Assembly: GCA_013339765.2 (NCBI GenBank)
Contig: JABSTR010001229.1
Span: 310,001 to 374,000 of the forward strand
DNA length: 64,000 bases
Origin: Haemaphysalis longicornis
Taxonomy: Eukaryota; Arthropoda; Arachnida; Ixodida; Ixodidae
Reading direction: 5' to 3'
A program made the position numbers and the translations under genes. Below, piece after piece: positions 43,581 to 55,256 of the stretch. The number at the start of each line of letters is the position of its first letter. Position 1 is the first letter of the stretch. The notes beneath the pieces are model-generated. The model was not told the DNA's origin, ran no database searches, and saw only the letters and a list, made by a program, of their open reading frames with translations.

Positions 43581-43788
43581 GACTTTCTCAATTTCATTGT
43601 TTTTCTGAAGTAGGTTTCGCCCTTTACGATTACATTTCTTTTTGTGTGGGACATTTCCAATCACGCGAAATGTCACCTTTCAAGTTTGTGTCCTTGGCTA
43701 AAGTACTGCTGGGCTAAAATATAACTAGTTTAGTTAGTTATTAGCGTATTTTATTGCAACTAAAAGCCTTTTAGAGCTTCAGTGTGTA

Positions 43789-44953
43789 CAGTCGAACACG
43801 GATATATCGAACTCCAAAGGGATCGGGAAATAGTTCGATATATGAAAAATTCGATATAAAAAATATGGGCTCTGAGACCTCACCTGTGGCGGATGACAAC
43901 TTACCGATCGGCGCATTCAAGAATGACAACTAATTCCGCACTAACGACGCAACAGGGTGTTTATTTGCGTGAAAAGAAATCGCTGATCTTGGCCTGCTTC
44001 TTCGCCCTGGAAATGAAATTAAAGACGCTGGTCTCGATACTCTCGAGGCTATCCAGGTGTGACAGCCCAGTTCCTCCCATGTCGCCGCAACTACGTAGAA
44101 TCAAGCTGAACGCAGCCGCCAGTTCACCGGCGGAGTACGATCGTGTAGCCGCATCCTCGTCCGGACAATCTTTGCCACTCGAGCTATCAGCCTGGGTTCC
44201 TGCAACCGCAACTACGATATCCTTGTCACCGACGCTCGCAACAGCCTAAACATTGCTGTCAGCATTCACGAAGTCGCCGGCAGACAGTCCGGCTGGAACA
44301 GCAGCCGGGAAAAGGGACGACAGCTCGCGAAACGTGTCGTCCATGCCCTATTCCGTCGTCGTCCGCCGTCTTCGCAAGCTTCCGAATGTTCGGGCCGTCA
44401 CGACGCCTGCCTTCCGGAAGCAGTTGGCCACGCTCTGCTTTACGCTGTTCCAGGCACCCGTCATCATGTGGTATGGCCCCCATCTGGTCAACTTTAAGCT
44501 CGGTGCCCACGCGGAGGTTCATCAAAGGGTATCGAGGAGTCGCCTCCTGTACCCAAAACTTGAACGACTAGTCGAGCGGTCGATGGGCTGCAGCCTGGCT
44601 GTTGTGTTCGGAGGCAGAAACTTGAGCTCGATGTTGTCGAGCTCGCAGGTGGTTTGGTTGGCCGAGCAGTTATCCATGAGAAGGCAAGCGTGACGCTCCG
44701 ACGCCCCGGCTTCTGTGCCTGTTGGGTTTCGGCGAAGGCACTAAGAGACCGCGGAAATCGGGGGTGCAGCGACCGCCGAAGAGCACCTTCCAGCTCGGGC
44801 GGTGTTCGATATACCAAATGTCGGGAAAAATACCGTTCGATATAAACGTATGAATTCCTATACTTTTACACAGAATTTTCAAGGGGATAATTCATGAGTT
44901 CGATATAAACAATAATTCGATATACCCGTGTTCGATATATCCGTGTTCGACTG
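43789..44953 (-). mobile_element. Tigger/pogo-type DNA transposon relic (1165 bp, TA TSD)
   Basis: The terminal inverted repeats are CAGTCGAACACGGATATATC on the left and its inverse at 44953. Further GTTCGATATA motifs lie inside, and the element is flanked by TA on both sides (43787-43788 and 44954-44955). TA target duplication and this terminus style belong to the pogo/Tigger branch of Tc1/mariner. It encodes the C-terminal half of a DDE transposase on the minus strand and is inserted in the 3' part of the LTR element. Confidence 0.85.
43890..44700 (-). pseudogene. Tigger-like transposase C-terminal half
   Basis: On the minus strand the frame reads MDNCSANQTTCELDNIELKF then LPPNTTARLQPID. 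'DNC.aH......i.l.fLPpNtTa.lQPlDqG' is the signature around the second catalytic Asp in CENP-B/jerky-type DDE transposases. Here N replaces the usual H. After a frame change it continues to GDMGGTGLSHLDSLESIETS and ISRAKKQAKISDFF, a typical tail. The N-terminal DNA-binding and first-Asp regions are deleted, so it is non-functional. Confidence 0.75.
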
Positions 44954-45196
44954 TATTTGTCTTCGCACTTGCCGGCGATGCGGTTGTGTCTTCCCGTGTT
45001 GTTCTGTTGCTTGTCTGACCAAGCCAGAGACGTTCTTGGGGAGTCCAGTGACCGGCCCCGGTGAAGCTCCAGCACAGTGCCGTACAGCCCAGGCCTGGAG
45101 TCGAGCATCTGGCGAGCACTTCTCTCTGAAAGCATCCCTCCGGACAACGGTTGAAGACCCTTATACATCGGGATCTCGGACCACCGGCGCAGAAGC

Positions 45197-45925
45197 TGTT
45201 ACGAATGAGCCCGCCGCTGGGCTTTGTTTCAACACTCCTCGGATGTGCGGCGAAGCCTCCACTACGTGCGCCTTTCAAAGCAGCCCCTACCCCCCCCCCC
45301 CCCCTGTCGGGGACTCCCGCTTAGCACGTCCTCGAGTTGTCTGGATCTCTGGCGCCTATCTATCGGCGCGATCAACCTTCGATGGCGTGCCGACGCAACA
45401 CGTAGAGACCTGCCCCCGAGGACAACAGAAGCCCCGCGTCCGCTGCAGAGACCTCCTCTCTTCCCTCTCTCGGACTTAGCGTGCGCCGCTACTACCGACT
45501 GCTCACGAACTCTGGAAAGAGTGTTGTGTGTGTCTGTGCCGTTCGTGTCTGGTGCACAATCTAGAGGGAACGCTTGTTTCGACCATTACCGCTTTGGGTA
45601 TAAATACGACCGCCCCCAAACGCTATAGTTTCATTCCTGTTTGAGCAGTGAATCAATGCCGTCACTCGGCTCGAGTCTTGTACTGTAACCTAGCCCGTCG
45701 GGGCATTGTTCTTTGGCTTCGGCTCATGTCGCTATGAAGTGAACAAGTTACGTTTTGCCTACGGCTTCTGGACTTCTTCACGGCTGCAACATTGGCTGGC
45801 CGCCTCGCTTGAAAACCACGCTACCACAACGTATGTCGAAGGCGACGGAGCTCGGCTTGGGTCGGCCGTCCAAGTTCCCGGTCGGAACAAGTGGTTGGCA
45901 GCGGTCGGATGGCAACTTTGCAACA
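45197..45925 (+). repeat. 3' LTR of the Ty3/Gypsy-type element (729 bp)
   Basis: It begins TGTTACGAATGAGCCCGCCG and ends GCAACTTTGCAACA. It shares the C tract, TATAAATA (45599-45606) and GTTTGAGCAGTGAATCAATG with the 5' LTR. It differs by a 24-base insertion (TTTGTTTCAACACTCC...) and many substitutions, so the insertion is old. Confidence 0.85.
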
Positions 45926-47130
45926 GTGCGTATCGCCGCGCTGGCGAGATTGGCTAGCAGCGGCGAGAGAGACGCGGGTAGTTCGCTCCATGGAGGAAAG
46001 AAAAAAGTAGTTTTTTTCCGTATTAAAGGTATTCTTTCCTCCATCATTCGCTCACAGGCGCGTACCGCACGGCGTAATCGTCAAGTTTTAGGTACGGCCT
46101 ATAGGTAAGCGTCGGGACATAAAAAAGCAACCTAAGGCACGGGCCAGCAGCCAGAGGGTCTGGCGGGCTTTCGCCTGCGCTACATATGTGTGCGGCCGGA
46201 CGGTAGAGAGCGCCTCCCCGATCCGTCTCCCGCGCAAGGCGCGCGTTGCGCGTCCAGGCGAGAGAGGGCTCGGGTCCCGGCCGTTCAAAATGGGCCAACG
46301 AGGTGAGGTTAGCTACCACCGCGTGACATTGCTTTATCGCCGTAATGGTCGCTAGAGCCTCCACCTCAAGGCAGGGGTTCGAAAAGTCTGCTCGGCTCTA
46401 CACAGTGGCGCCGAGACGAGCCGGCCTTTCGGGAAGATAGAGATAAAGCGCCGCGCGACGGTACAAACCGAGCGATCGCGCAATGGCTCGGACGCCAGGA
46501 TACCCACAACAGTAAAGCTTAGGTAGCCATCATTACAATCATAAACATCACAGTGGAGACTAAAATCGCGGAAAACAACATTGGAAAACCACTTAAGATT
46601 ATTGACTGCAATTCATCCCGCACGATCAGGGCCGCCGAGCGCGTTTTCAGACGGACACGATGCCCCGAACCACAACACGACTTAAGGGCTGTATGGCTTG
46701 TGATACGGCTGTAAAACTGAGGAATACGACTATGGACGCGACTTGCCGGAGCAAATAGGCACTGGAGTACGCAAGACGGCCCCCCCCCCCTCCCCCCCCC
46801 CCCCCCCCCCACACACACACACCCTTATCCCGTGAAGTAGGAAACGACCGAGGCCACTGACTCTGCTTCTCACACTTATGATACCGACAATTATTTTGTG
46901 TTCCAAGCTACGCGCCAACCATATTTGCATCTCTATGTAGTATACCTCTCGCCATGACGATCGACCATTTTGCAATTTCACTTGGTAAAAAAGTAGACAA
47001 AACAATGGGAACCTTTGTAGAGTACGGCATCATCTCGATTCGTTTCTTTATTTTAGATTTCAATTAATTCCTTGCTTTGACTTGTCATTTTTTGCTTCTT
47101 GTGTTGTTGTTTTCCTAGTTCTCCTTTCGT
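45926..47130. other. no supported gene; hairpin and homopolymer tracts
   Basis: TGGAGGAAAGAA (about 45990) and TTCTTTCCTCCA (about 46033) form a hairpin. C runs lie at 46783-46810, next to CACACACAC. GC-rich 46.1-46.5 kb has no recognised domain. Confidence 0.35.
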
Positions 47131-47139
47131 ATCTTCCTT

Positions 47140-47217
47140 ATTTTCCAGGGGGGCGGAGGGAGGGGGGGCGAAGGCGCCCTCCCGAAATAAAATTCTTCTT
47201 ACGCCACTGCCAGTAGG
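47140..47217 (-). repeat. second CAGTGGCGTA-type terminus
   Basis: The reverse complement reads CAGTGGCGTAAGAAGAATTT then TATTTCGGGAGGGCGCC, like the 43264 terminus of the hAT-type element. The outer 8 bases are CCAGTAGG. No matching left end with the same flank was found. Confidence 0.45.
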
Positions 47218-47219
47218 CC

Positions 47220-48845
47220 TTGTCAGCTAGCGGTCGAGTACGTGTGTACGTTTCATTCGCGACCAGAGCGATGAACTGGGATAGTCAGACCATCTGCTAA
47301 CGGCCTCACGTAGATTGCATAACCGCACGAACAACTGACGAGACGAGAACGAACAAGACAAAAACCTCCTCACCACGTCACTTTTTCCGAGCTCTCATAC
47401 AATGAGCATGCACCAACCGGCCAGCTCTTTCCCTGTTTTGCTACACGTCGGCGCACGCACAAACTGACACTCTAAGAAATTGCCGAAGGTGGGCTTCCCC
47501 ACGACGCCTCAGAACGACCAATAATCGTGACCAAATGGTGCGAATTAGGTGAATAACGAGGCCCAGTCCTGCGTTTAGAGTAAAAAAAATAGGATCTGTG
47601 CTGCCACAGCAGCGCAAGACGTGCAGTTACGTCGTTTCCCAAATCTGCAGGTTTAGTCACGCCGATCGGTCGTTCTGGGGCGTTGTGGGGAAGCTCACCC
47701 ACTGCGGTTTCTTACTGTGTACGCACGCACGAAGGCGATCGCCTCTCACGCAAAAAAAAAAAAAAAGTCTAGCCTCGTCGTAAATTGTAACCTGGATAAG
47801 CCCGCACATCAAAGCGCTTTCGATGAAGAAAACCTTGATATTGCCATGTTTATTATTAAACTTAGGCTTTCCAGTAATGTCCATTCATATTACCCGGCGT
47901 TCATAACAACTCCGTTGGCAGATGCAGGACGAAGGGGCCAAAACGTGCCTTCCTAGTCACAAAAGTGATGAGACCGCTGTAGGGAGAGAAAGGGACAAGA
48001 AGATCACTCTACATCCTGCTAAAGGGCTAATATATAATTGAATTCGGAAGCAATATGACTATTGAAATTCTCTTGCCGCTTTTTATTTGTCTAGTTCCAG
48101 GCGGCGAGATATATGACCTTTGAACAGTGAGTATGACCTTTATTGGAGCTTATGGAGCCTGAGCGACGTTATCAAGTTCCCTTTCTTTATTTCTGACTAC
48201 TAAGGTTTTGCCCAAATGTAAAAGCCTTGCAGTTTTTTACTCATCCTTCATACGCACTTAGGTGTCGTAGAAATACCTCTAATATGAGCTGCGAAAAACC
48301 TTCTAGTACCACCAAAAATAAATATATCTGCAAATCAACGTTATTGCGATAAAAGAGAGCTTTCATGTGCGTCTTCTCTTTTTTTTTTTTTCGCGAAGGA
48401 AACGCTACTTTCTAGCGGCCGCGCGCCTGGCGACTTCACGGACGTAAGGGTTTCTTCTTAGCAAAATTTGCGCGCCGAAATTGCCTGTTGCGCCATTTGG
48501 CCAACAAAATACGAACGGAATGCGTACAAGCTTGTTCCATGGCAGGAGTGAGGAAGCACACAGCCTTTTCAATTCCCGGCGATTATGACGGTTCATGCTA
48601 GAGAAAAAGGGTAAATTACAGCATCTTGCTGGCATCATCACGACTTGTAGTTGCTATTGCCGGTAATAAAAAACGCAGCATTGAACCAAGGCGCCCACTT
48701 TGTGATGTCTATTACGTAGCCACGCACTGAGGATTCCGAGGAAAGCAAGCAGTGCAGCATTTTGTCGTTGATCGCAAGGTTATCAACGTTGACATTATTA
48801 TATGCCTGAAAAAGAGGCAGAGAACATACTGGTGTTGGTGCAAGC
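47220..48845. other. no supported feature
   Basis: AT-rich sequence with poly(A) at about 47752-47766 and poly(T) near 48380. Short frames only. Confidence 0.4.
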
Positions 48846-48849
48846 ACGC

Positions 48850-49055
48850 TTATGGTCACTACATCCAACGAGTCAGGATATCCACTAGGTCACGTGGGGC
48901 TATTCAGAAAATGTAACGCGTCAAGACATCCTACCAAGTCACTACACCCAACTCATCAGTGAATCCAATGCGTCAGGATATCCATCCGAGTTGCTACATC
49001 CACCGCGTCAACGCATCCAATGTGCCAGTGGCATCTAGTGAGTCTTTACATCCAG
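48850..49055. repeat. degenerate minisatellite (about 30-45 bp motif)
   Basis: The motifs CACTACATCCAACGAGTC, AGGATATCCA, GTCACTACACCCAAC, TGCGTCAGGATATCCATC and GCTACATCCACCGCGTCAAC recur imperfectly. It is not coding. Confidence 0.6.
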
Positions 49056-49228
49056 AGCCTTCATCAAAGACCGCGCGCGCTTGCTCTCTATCGGTGTTGG
49101 TCGTGCAATTCCAGTAAAAAAAAGCATGAAACTAAAACAGCGCGAAAGCAACAACAATATCATCATCATCATCAACAACAAAAACAAACCGGACGAACAT
49201 ACGATGCTTTCGAAAGCACTGCTGGCGC

Positions 49229-49264
49229 TCTGCATTAGAATGCGCTAGAATGCATTAGAATGCA
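49229..49264. repeat. short tandem repeat ATGC(A/G)(C/T)TAGA
   Basis: Three to four copies of AATGCATTAGAATGCATTAG with one GCGCTAG variant. Confidence 0.7.
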
Positions 49265-49683
49265 TTAGAATTAGAACCGAGAGGTCTCTTCGTCGCATTT
49301 TGCCTCCTGTGTCTGTTTTTCTGGGGTTTCAGCAATGGTGCAACATGGTCACCGGTCTCGAGCTGGGAACATCGCGGCGGCAGCTATTGCCCGCGCGCGG
49401 TGTTAAATGTTTGTGTAAATTGTGGTGCCGTTACGCAAGCTATCTGACCAAGTATTAGTGGCGGCGTTTCCCCAAAAGCAATTGTGGAGTCAAGTTGCAA
49501 GCGCTTTCGCGCTGCGAACGTATGCTGTACCAAATTTTGTAGCGCTAGACCTCGCGTAGTTGGTGTCTGGTGGGGCTGACCCCTGGCCAGATTTCGCACT
49601 CGTGTATGGGCTGTTTCTTCATCGCATACGACTGTTCAGTCAGCTTTACGCGTTATTTGACGTTCCTTCACATCTTACAGGCA

Positions 49684-49815
49684 ACAACGCAAGTTATCAT
49701 TTGCTTCTTGTTTTGGGTTTTTTTATTTATTTGGGAACGTTCAGTCATATCTTACTGAAAACAACGCAAGTTATCATTTGCTTCTTGTTTTGGGTTTCTT
49801 TTTATTTGGGTTACT
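49684..49815. repeat. tandem duplication, 77 bp period
   Basis: ACAACGCAAGTTATCATTTG plus CTTCTTGTTTTGGGTTT occurs at 49684 and again at 49761 with nearly no change, followed both times by TTTATTTGGG-like sequence. Confidence 0.8.
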
Positions 49816-49829
49816 TTTTGTCTTTTTAG

Positions 49830-51060
49830 TTCGCATTGGAATATGTTGGGTTATGTGGCGACTTTTTATTTCGTGTAGGTATATATATTTGTTTTTATTG
49901 GTTTTACCAAATATCTACTTTTACACTGTTACAAAACGATTAAATGGGTTCCCTTCATCAATCATTGCATTTTAGTGCAAATACCGGGGTTATAACATTT
50001 TGCATTTTACGATTTTCGGCGTTCTTGCTTGTTTTGTCTGGTCTCTATTTTTGTCTTCATCGCGCGAGCGCGATGAACAGGATAGACATTTGTGATTTCG
50101 TTAGTTCGTTTTGTTGCTAAGTTTATTATATATTAGCGGTAGTACCCGGCGATGCCCGGGTGGGCCACTATACTTATGACAGTAATGGGTATGACTCCTG
50201 TCCAGTTATTCTTACTTGTGATAATTAGCTGTTTCAGGCCGTGATGTTGTACAAAGTTAGGAACTGCCGCCTGCTGTCAGTACATGCGCTCCTACCGGCG
50301 GCATGTGGCAATGGGAAACGGCTGGTGTTTTATTGGAACTCTCTCGAAACAAACTGTACGAAGATGGTGCGCTGAAACTACTACTTACCCATGGTAAGGT
50401 TATATCAGCACATATGAAGGATACGCATCAGTCACAGTTTTATAATAAATAACATGGGTACCTACGGGAGGCGCGTGGTTGCAGAAAGTCCCAGCAGATG
50501 GTGAGCGCTATGCGAACGCGTGGAAATTGAACTGAATTCCACATCCAGAAGGGTGTAAGTTAAAAAATCCCGCTGGCCTCTTTATACGCGTGTTAGGACA
50601 AAATTGTGAAAGATTTTTTGGACAACTGTATGGGCAGCATTTGCAAACAAAACGAATTCGCAATATCAAGGCGCTGTATATTTATTGAAGAATCTGTATA
50701 AAAACAATCAGTTTTCCCGAACTCTTGATTGTCGCTATTAGGCGGGTGTTTTGGAAAAGTCTGGAACAGTGTTTAGGTACTTGCATAAGTTACGTATGTA
50801 TATCAAGAAAAACCAGTTAAATATCTAAACTGGCCGGCGATAACAAAAAAATTCCGGGCCATCTCCACTAAAGTGAATGCTGGGGAGGGGCGAAGAATTT
50901 GAAAGCGGCTATAGCCGCTTTCAAATAACTGGAGTAGTTGTAAGTGGAGGGGCTAATCAATAAATGCATTCTTGGCGCCTTGGCGTTTTTGCCAACGGAG
51001 ATGAAACCGTTTGGGGGTGTGGGGGTAGAGGTATGCAGCTTTGCTGTAAGAGTCTCGTGT
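49830..51060. other. no supported gene
   Basis: It contains TATTAGCGGTAGTACCCGGC and GATGCCCGGGTGGG near 50133, which looks like a dispersed repeat. CTATAGCCGCTTTCAAA near 50902-50926 is part of a short palindrome (TTTGAAAGCGGCTATAGCCGCTTTCAAA). Short frames lack domains. Confidence 0.35.
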
Positions 51061-51068
51061 TTTACAAG

Positions 51069-51433
51069 CACGAAGAGTTCTAGCGTGAGGCGTAAACGAG
51101 TGTCCCGGTGTTTTTTTAGTACATTTTACGAAGATTGATTGATCGATTGTAGGGTTTAACGCACCGACGCAACGCAGGCGATGAGGCGCGCCGTAGTGGA
51201 GGGCTCCGGATTAATTTTAATCACCTGGGGATCTTTAACGTGCGGCGAAATCTCGAACACACGGGCGTTTTTGCTTTTCGCCTCCATCAGGAAAGCGGCC
51301 GACACGGCCGGGTATCGAACCCGCGACGTCGTGCTCAGCAGCGCAACGTCTTAGCCACTGAGCCACCACGGCGAATCATGTTACGAAGAGTTCTAGTGCG
51401 AGGCGTAAGCAAGTGTCCCGGTGTTTTAGTACC
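51069..51433. repeat. approximately 50 bp direct duplication flanking a SINE
   Basis: ACGAAGAGTTCTAGCGTGAG plus GCGTAAACGAGTGTCCCGGTG (51070-51126) recurs at 51382-51433 with a few changes (AGTGCGAGGCGTAAGCAAG). A Ruka SINE lies between the two copies. The repeat is far longer than a normal SINE target duplication. Confidence 0.75.
51133..51377 (-). mobile_element. Ruka SINE
   Basis: Minus-strand copy: tail GATTGATTGATCGATTGTAG, body, and head ending GAGCCACCACGGCG. TTACGAAG flanks both sides as a short duplication. It has scattered changes (GACACGGCCGGGTATCGAAC in the B-box region). Confidence 0.88.
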
Positions 51434-53490
51434 GTGACTACATGAGACGACGATTACGACGACGAAATCAGACGCCGATAGCCCGAGCCCCCAAAATAAG
51501 TATGTGAAAAATTATTTCGCGCTTTTCACTCTCTCACTGGCGTAAGGTCCCCATGCAACAGGGATGATGTTGCGCCCCTTATGTGTGCTAGTTCCTGGAC
51601 TGCATAGTAAATACTGGTTGCGAACTCAACGAATATGTCTCCCCGTTCTACTCGGGTTCGCTCCACTCCTCGCACCTGGTTTCAAACAATTCCCGTCATG
51701 GTGCAGCCGCCATCGCTCAAAGCTCGTCTGATAGTGGCATATTTTAGCGAAATGTTTCTAGGTATGTGTATTATTTTGACCTTGCGCGTAGTCTACGCGG
51801 TTCGGCGAACGTCGAATTTTAAAGTAACCGCTACTGCTTCTCCGAATCATTTCAATCGAAGGAGCGTGTTTGCTGTTGTGCATTTATGGGCGCAAGGGTT
51901 GCTTGGCCTCACAGCGCTAATGAACATAGTTTTGTAGTTCCTCCCCGCTAGTTTAATCATATTGTTATGGAACAAGTGGACGATTCCCGATGTCCCACCA
52001 TCGACGACGACGAGGGAGTGGCTGACGTGCAGCCTGTGCGAGCTCTGCGCTAGCCGCCATGTAAATAGGGTAAAACACATCGTCCGCACCTCATGGTTCA
52101 TGTCCCGCGCCACGTAACAATATGAAGTTATGCGTGGTTTTTTTAATGTGTATAGGACAATTTTGCTAAAAGCCATTATGTTCAGTTCATATAGCCAACG
52201 CAGGTGAATAAGGTGCAGATGAGCGGTTTTCTCTAGGCTTCTTCACTTAATGATAAGGGCTTCTAGACTTCTTGTGAACGCAATAAATACGAGGATTTTC
52301 GTGGGACTACACACCCGGAAGAGCCCTCGTCACAGGGAGCCAAGTGGCGGTAATGTGTAAAATGAAATGGTCTGTGAAAATAGAACGTTATGTTATTAAA
52401 AAAAAACTATTTCAAAGGAGCTTTATGTGCTAGGTTTCCGTGCATTTTCTATGTGCGCGAGCAACCTTGAGGTAAAGCCAACTTTATCTTGTATGCTACG
52501 CAGAAAACGGCGCTAACTCTTGTTTTGTCAAAACATTGCCAAAAAAACAATTAGACGACAATCAGCCGATCAGACGACTCTATCGGGAATTACTCCGAGT
52601 TTTATTTGCTTGTAATAATTAGTGCACAGGGAAGTTGTGCACGTCCCAGATTGTCCGTCTGCTTTCAAATACATGGGGACCTACGGGAGGAGTGTGGTTA
52701 CAGATACCGGCTGTGACTCTGGTTTTATTAAACATAATTCCAAACAAAAAGTATATCACAATTGGCCGCTAACTTATCGTTACGCCGAGTTTCATTTACA
52801 GGTCATAATTAGTTAGTTCACAGTAAATGAGTTCGCACCATTTTTCTAAATTATCTGTTCTGTGCTAAACTGCTTCGCTGGCCATTCACCTTAACATATA
52901 AGATGGCTCATGGCTTTTTTAACATGAAAAATGAGTCTGCCTGCAAGGGAGTGTAACGGGTGTAGTGGGATGTGGAGGGAGGAGGAAGTGGTTGTTCGGG
53001 GAGGGGGGAAAGGGGAGATAGGGGCCGATAACTGTCTGGCGTTACGCCGACACCTCAACCGGCCGAACGGAAGCGAGAAGGGGGACAGTACAAAAGTAGA
53101 GAAGGAGGAATGGTAGGAGAAGCACGTGACAAACTGCTCACCATGCAGATCGAGAACGAAACAGGCCATCAACCCCACCAAAAAGCACGCCCTCCCGCGC
53201 AAGACGCCAACCCCCCACCCGCGAAAGACCGACACACCCGGCGCGAACCACAGCCGGGCTCCAAGGCAGGACGGTAGCGGCAGAAGATCATCTGCGCTAG
53301 GAGTGCTCTGAACTACTAAGCATGAGGCTGACGGAAGAGAGTTAAGAGAGGTAGTAATGGCAATAAAGTAAGTGGTGAGTGTAAAATTCTGGGGAATGCT
53401 GCGCCTGGCTGTGTCATCTTCTGCGCACTCGATGGTGGGCCCTCCTCCGTACCTTGTACACTTTGTCTTAAAAAAGGTAAAATTGGCGTT
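51434..53490. other. no supported gene
   Basis: A 100-codon frame at 51635-51937 starts MSPRSTRVRSTPRTWF and contains a hydrophobic stretch (MFLGMCIILTLRVVYAV), but there is no family match by eye and no splice evidence. The rest is AT-rich to G-rich with short frames. Confidence 0.3.
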
Positions 53491-53553
53491 TTAAAATGCA
53501 AGAATTACTGTGTTCCGTGTGTGTCCACGACTTTGGCAATAAAGTTTGCCGTG

Positions 53554-54043
53554 TTAATGCTGCATTACCCCTCCTGATAGAAACTGCAAGCTCACCATTT
53601 GCTGATATACGGCATCACCGCTGTCTTCTAATGAGTTTTGGAAAGAATCCACACGTACCATGGATATATTTCCGCTCAGAGTGCCCTTTGTAACTCCTTT
53701 AATAATGGTGTACGTGAGCACCAAATTTTTTAATGTCGGAGCGAAGTATACACGCCTTATGGGATCCAATGCAAGTGTTGTCATGCCACTGGAGAATTTG
53801 GGGCAGCCAGTGTCCAACACACTGCTTGCTGTAACAAGGAGTGGACGCATTCCCCTTGGCGTGGTCTTTGTGCCATCCAAAGCTATAGGTGGTGTGCGTT
53901 TGAAATCCCTTGTAACAAGTACGGCGGGGCGGCGTAGTGGCCAAAATGGCTTGCAGGTGTTTAATATCAAACTTTTCGTGCACGGTGGGATGGACATGAT
54001 TATTGTGTTGAAAGTTGCGCGGTTACGCTGTATGTAGCTGCGA
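53554..54043 (-). CDS. hypothetical open frame (about 160 codons)
   Basis: The minus-strand frame is free of stops for about 160 codons, long for this AT-leaning region. It includes FKRTPPIALDGTKTTPRGMR, PLLVTASSVLDTGCPKFSSG and VDSFQNSLEDSGDAVYQQMV, and ends with a stop at 53554. The opposite strand is also open for 126 codons, which weakens the case. No family is recognised; an exon or transposon protein fragment are equally possible. Confidence 0.25.
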
Positions 54044-55250
54044 CGCAGTCATTATATGTGCCCTGAGCTAAATTATACAGTACAAAAAGGTCAATTCTTG
54101 CCGAATGTAAAATACCCCTGCTCGGGTCGTCGAATACTGATGGGCATTACTAGTCGAAGACTACTGTGCCCAGTACACTGACAGACGAACGCCCGAGCGC
54201 AGTCGAAACTCGGAAATGGCAATGACCGGGATCTTGAGCTGTTGGAGATCACATAAACTGGAAAGTAGCCCAGAGACATTCCGTTGAAACACACTCGCCT
54301 GATTGTGAAGAGTTCGGAAGTACAGTGCCTCTGTGCTCCCAAAATGGTTTACAGCCGATCCCCTATAGGAACGGTGTAACGGAGTCGAGAAGGGTTAGAT
54401 CGGATTGAGGCACAGGAGACAAGAGCTCTGTACTGAACGCAAAGAGTAAATACGCGTGAATTGAGTTCATCAAGGGCTCCGCTCTAGCTGGTTCGGCTCA
54501 GGCGCATTCGATTGGAACGTTTCCAAGCAGACTGCTCAGTGGCTGCGGCAGTGATTTATAGACACCCCCAACACCTTCACCCCCGGAAAGATTTCTACAC
54601 CCCCCCCCCCCCAAAAAAAAAAAATCTACAACCACGTGCACCCCGCCCTCCGTCTGTGGTGGTGGTGGTCAGGGGGGGGGGGGTAGAAGAGGTCACTTCT
54701 TTCCAAAACGTGAACGGGACTAATTCTCTGTTTAACTATTATTGCTCTTCGTGTATTTCGACACCACATGTTTCCCTAGTTTTGTACTAAACATACGGTA
54801 TGAATGGAGAAGGTGAAAGGCAAGACAAGACATTTTTATGCATTCCTCTGTGAACTGCTAACGAAAGTGTTTCTCAGCTAAAAATCTACCTCCTTTAGGG
54901 GTGACTAGCCTGTCGCGGTGGTGGTGACTATCTTTTAAACGTGGAAAAGTGCGAAAAACGTACACGAATAGACATGATCCAGCCTCTCGCATGAATAGAC
55001 TGATGCGAGGAGCAAATGAGCCGCAGTCCCTTTCTTGGGAGTTTCACGCTCTCGGGAAACGCATGGTGCTCTCCACTTCTCCCTGAAGGACAATTATCTG
55101 CATGTTAGCCTCCGGAAAGGGCGTTATTTGGCCCGCCTGATGGGCCATAAATTTTGCACTTTGTCCGAAATGTCCGATCTGATTATTAACAAAGGGCATG
55201 CAGTTATAGATTTTTTGGAGAGTACTGGACTGGATGCCAGACTAGGTCAA
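54044..55250. other. no supported gene; C/A-rich tracts
   Basis: Homopolymer tracts lie at about 54600-54624 and a G tract at 54673-54683. Short frames lack domain content. Confidence 0.35.
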
Positions 55251-55256
55251 CGATAG

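Larger units (their letters stand above)
35488..45925 (+). mobile_element. LTR retrotransposon with gag-protease, no visible pol, two nested DNA transposons
   Basis: Direct LTRs at 35488-36221 and 45197-45925 bound 10.4 kb. Removing the hAT-type insertion (38517-43264) and the Tigger insertion (43789-44953) leaves about 4.5 kb. That holds a broken gag, a zinc knuckle and a protease-like stretch, then a Ser/Glu-rich linker with no RT, RNase H or integrase motif. It therefore looks pol-deleted and non-autonomous before the insertions. No target-site duplication is recognisable. Confidence 0.8.

Noticed and set aside
45197..45925. Polypurine tract and LTR target duplication to prove an intact insertion
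   Set aside because: I looked for a purine tract before 45197 and for matching 4-6 bp flanks and found neither.
48850..49055. CRISPR array
   Set aside because: Repeats are degenerate without constant repeat/unique spacer pattern, and the DNA is eukaryotic.
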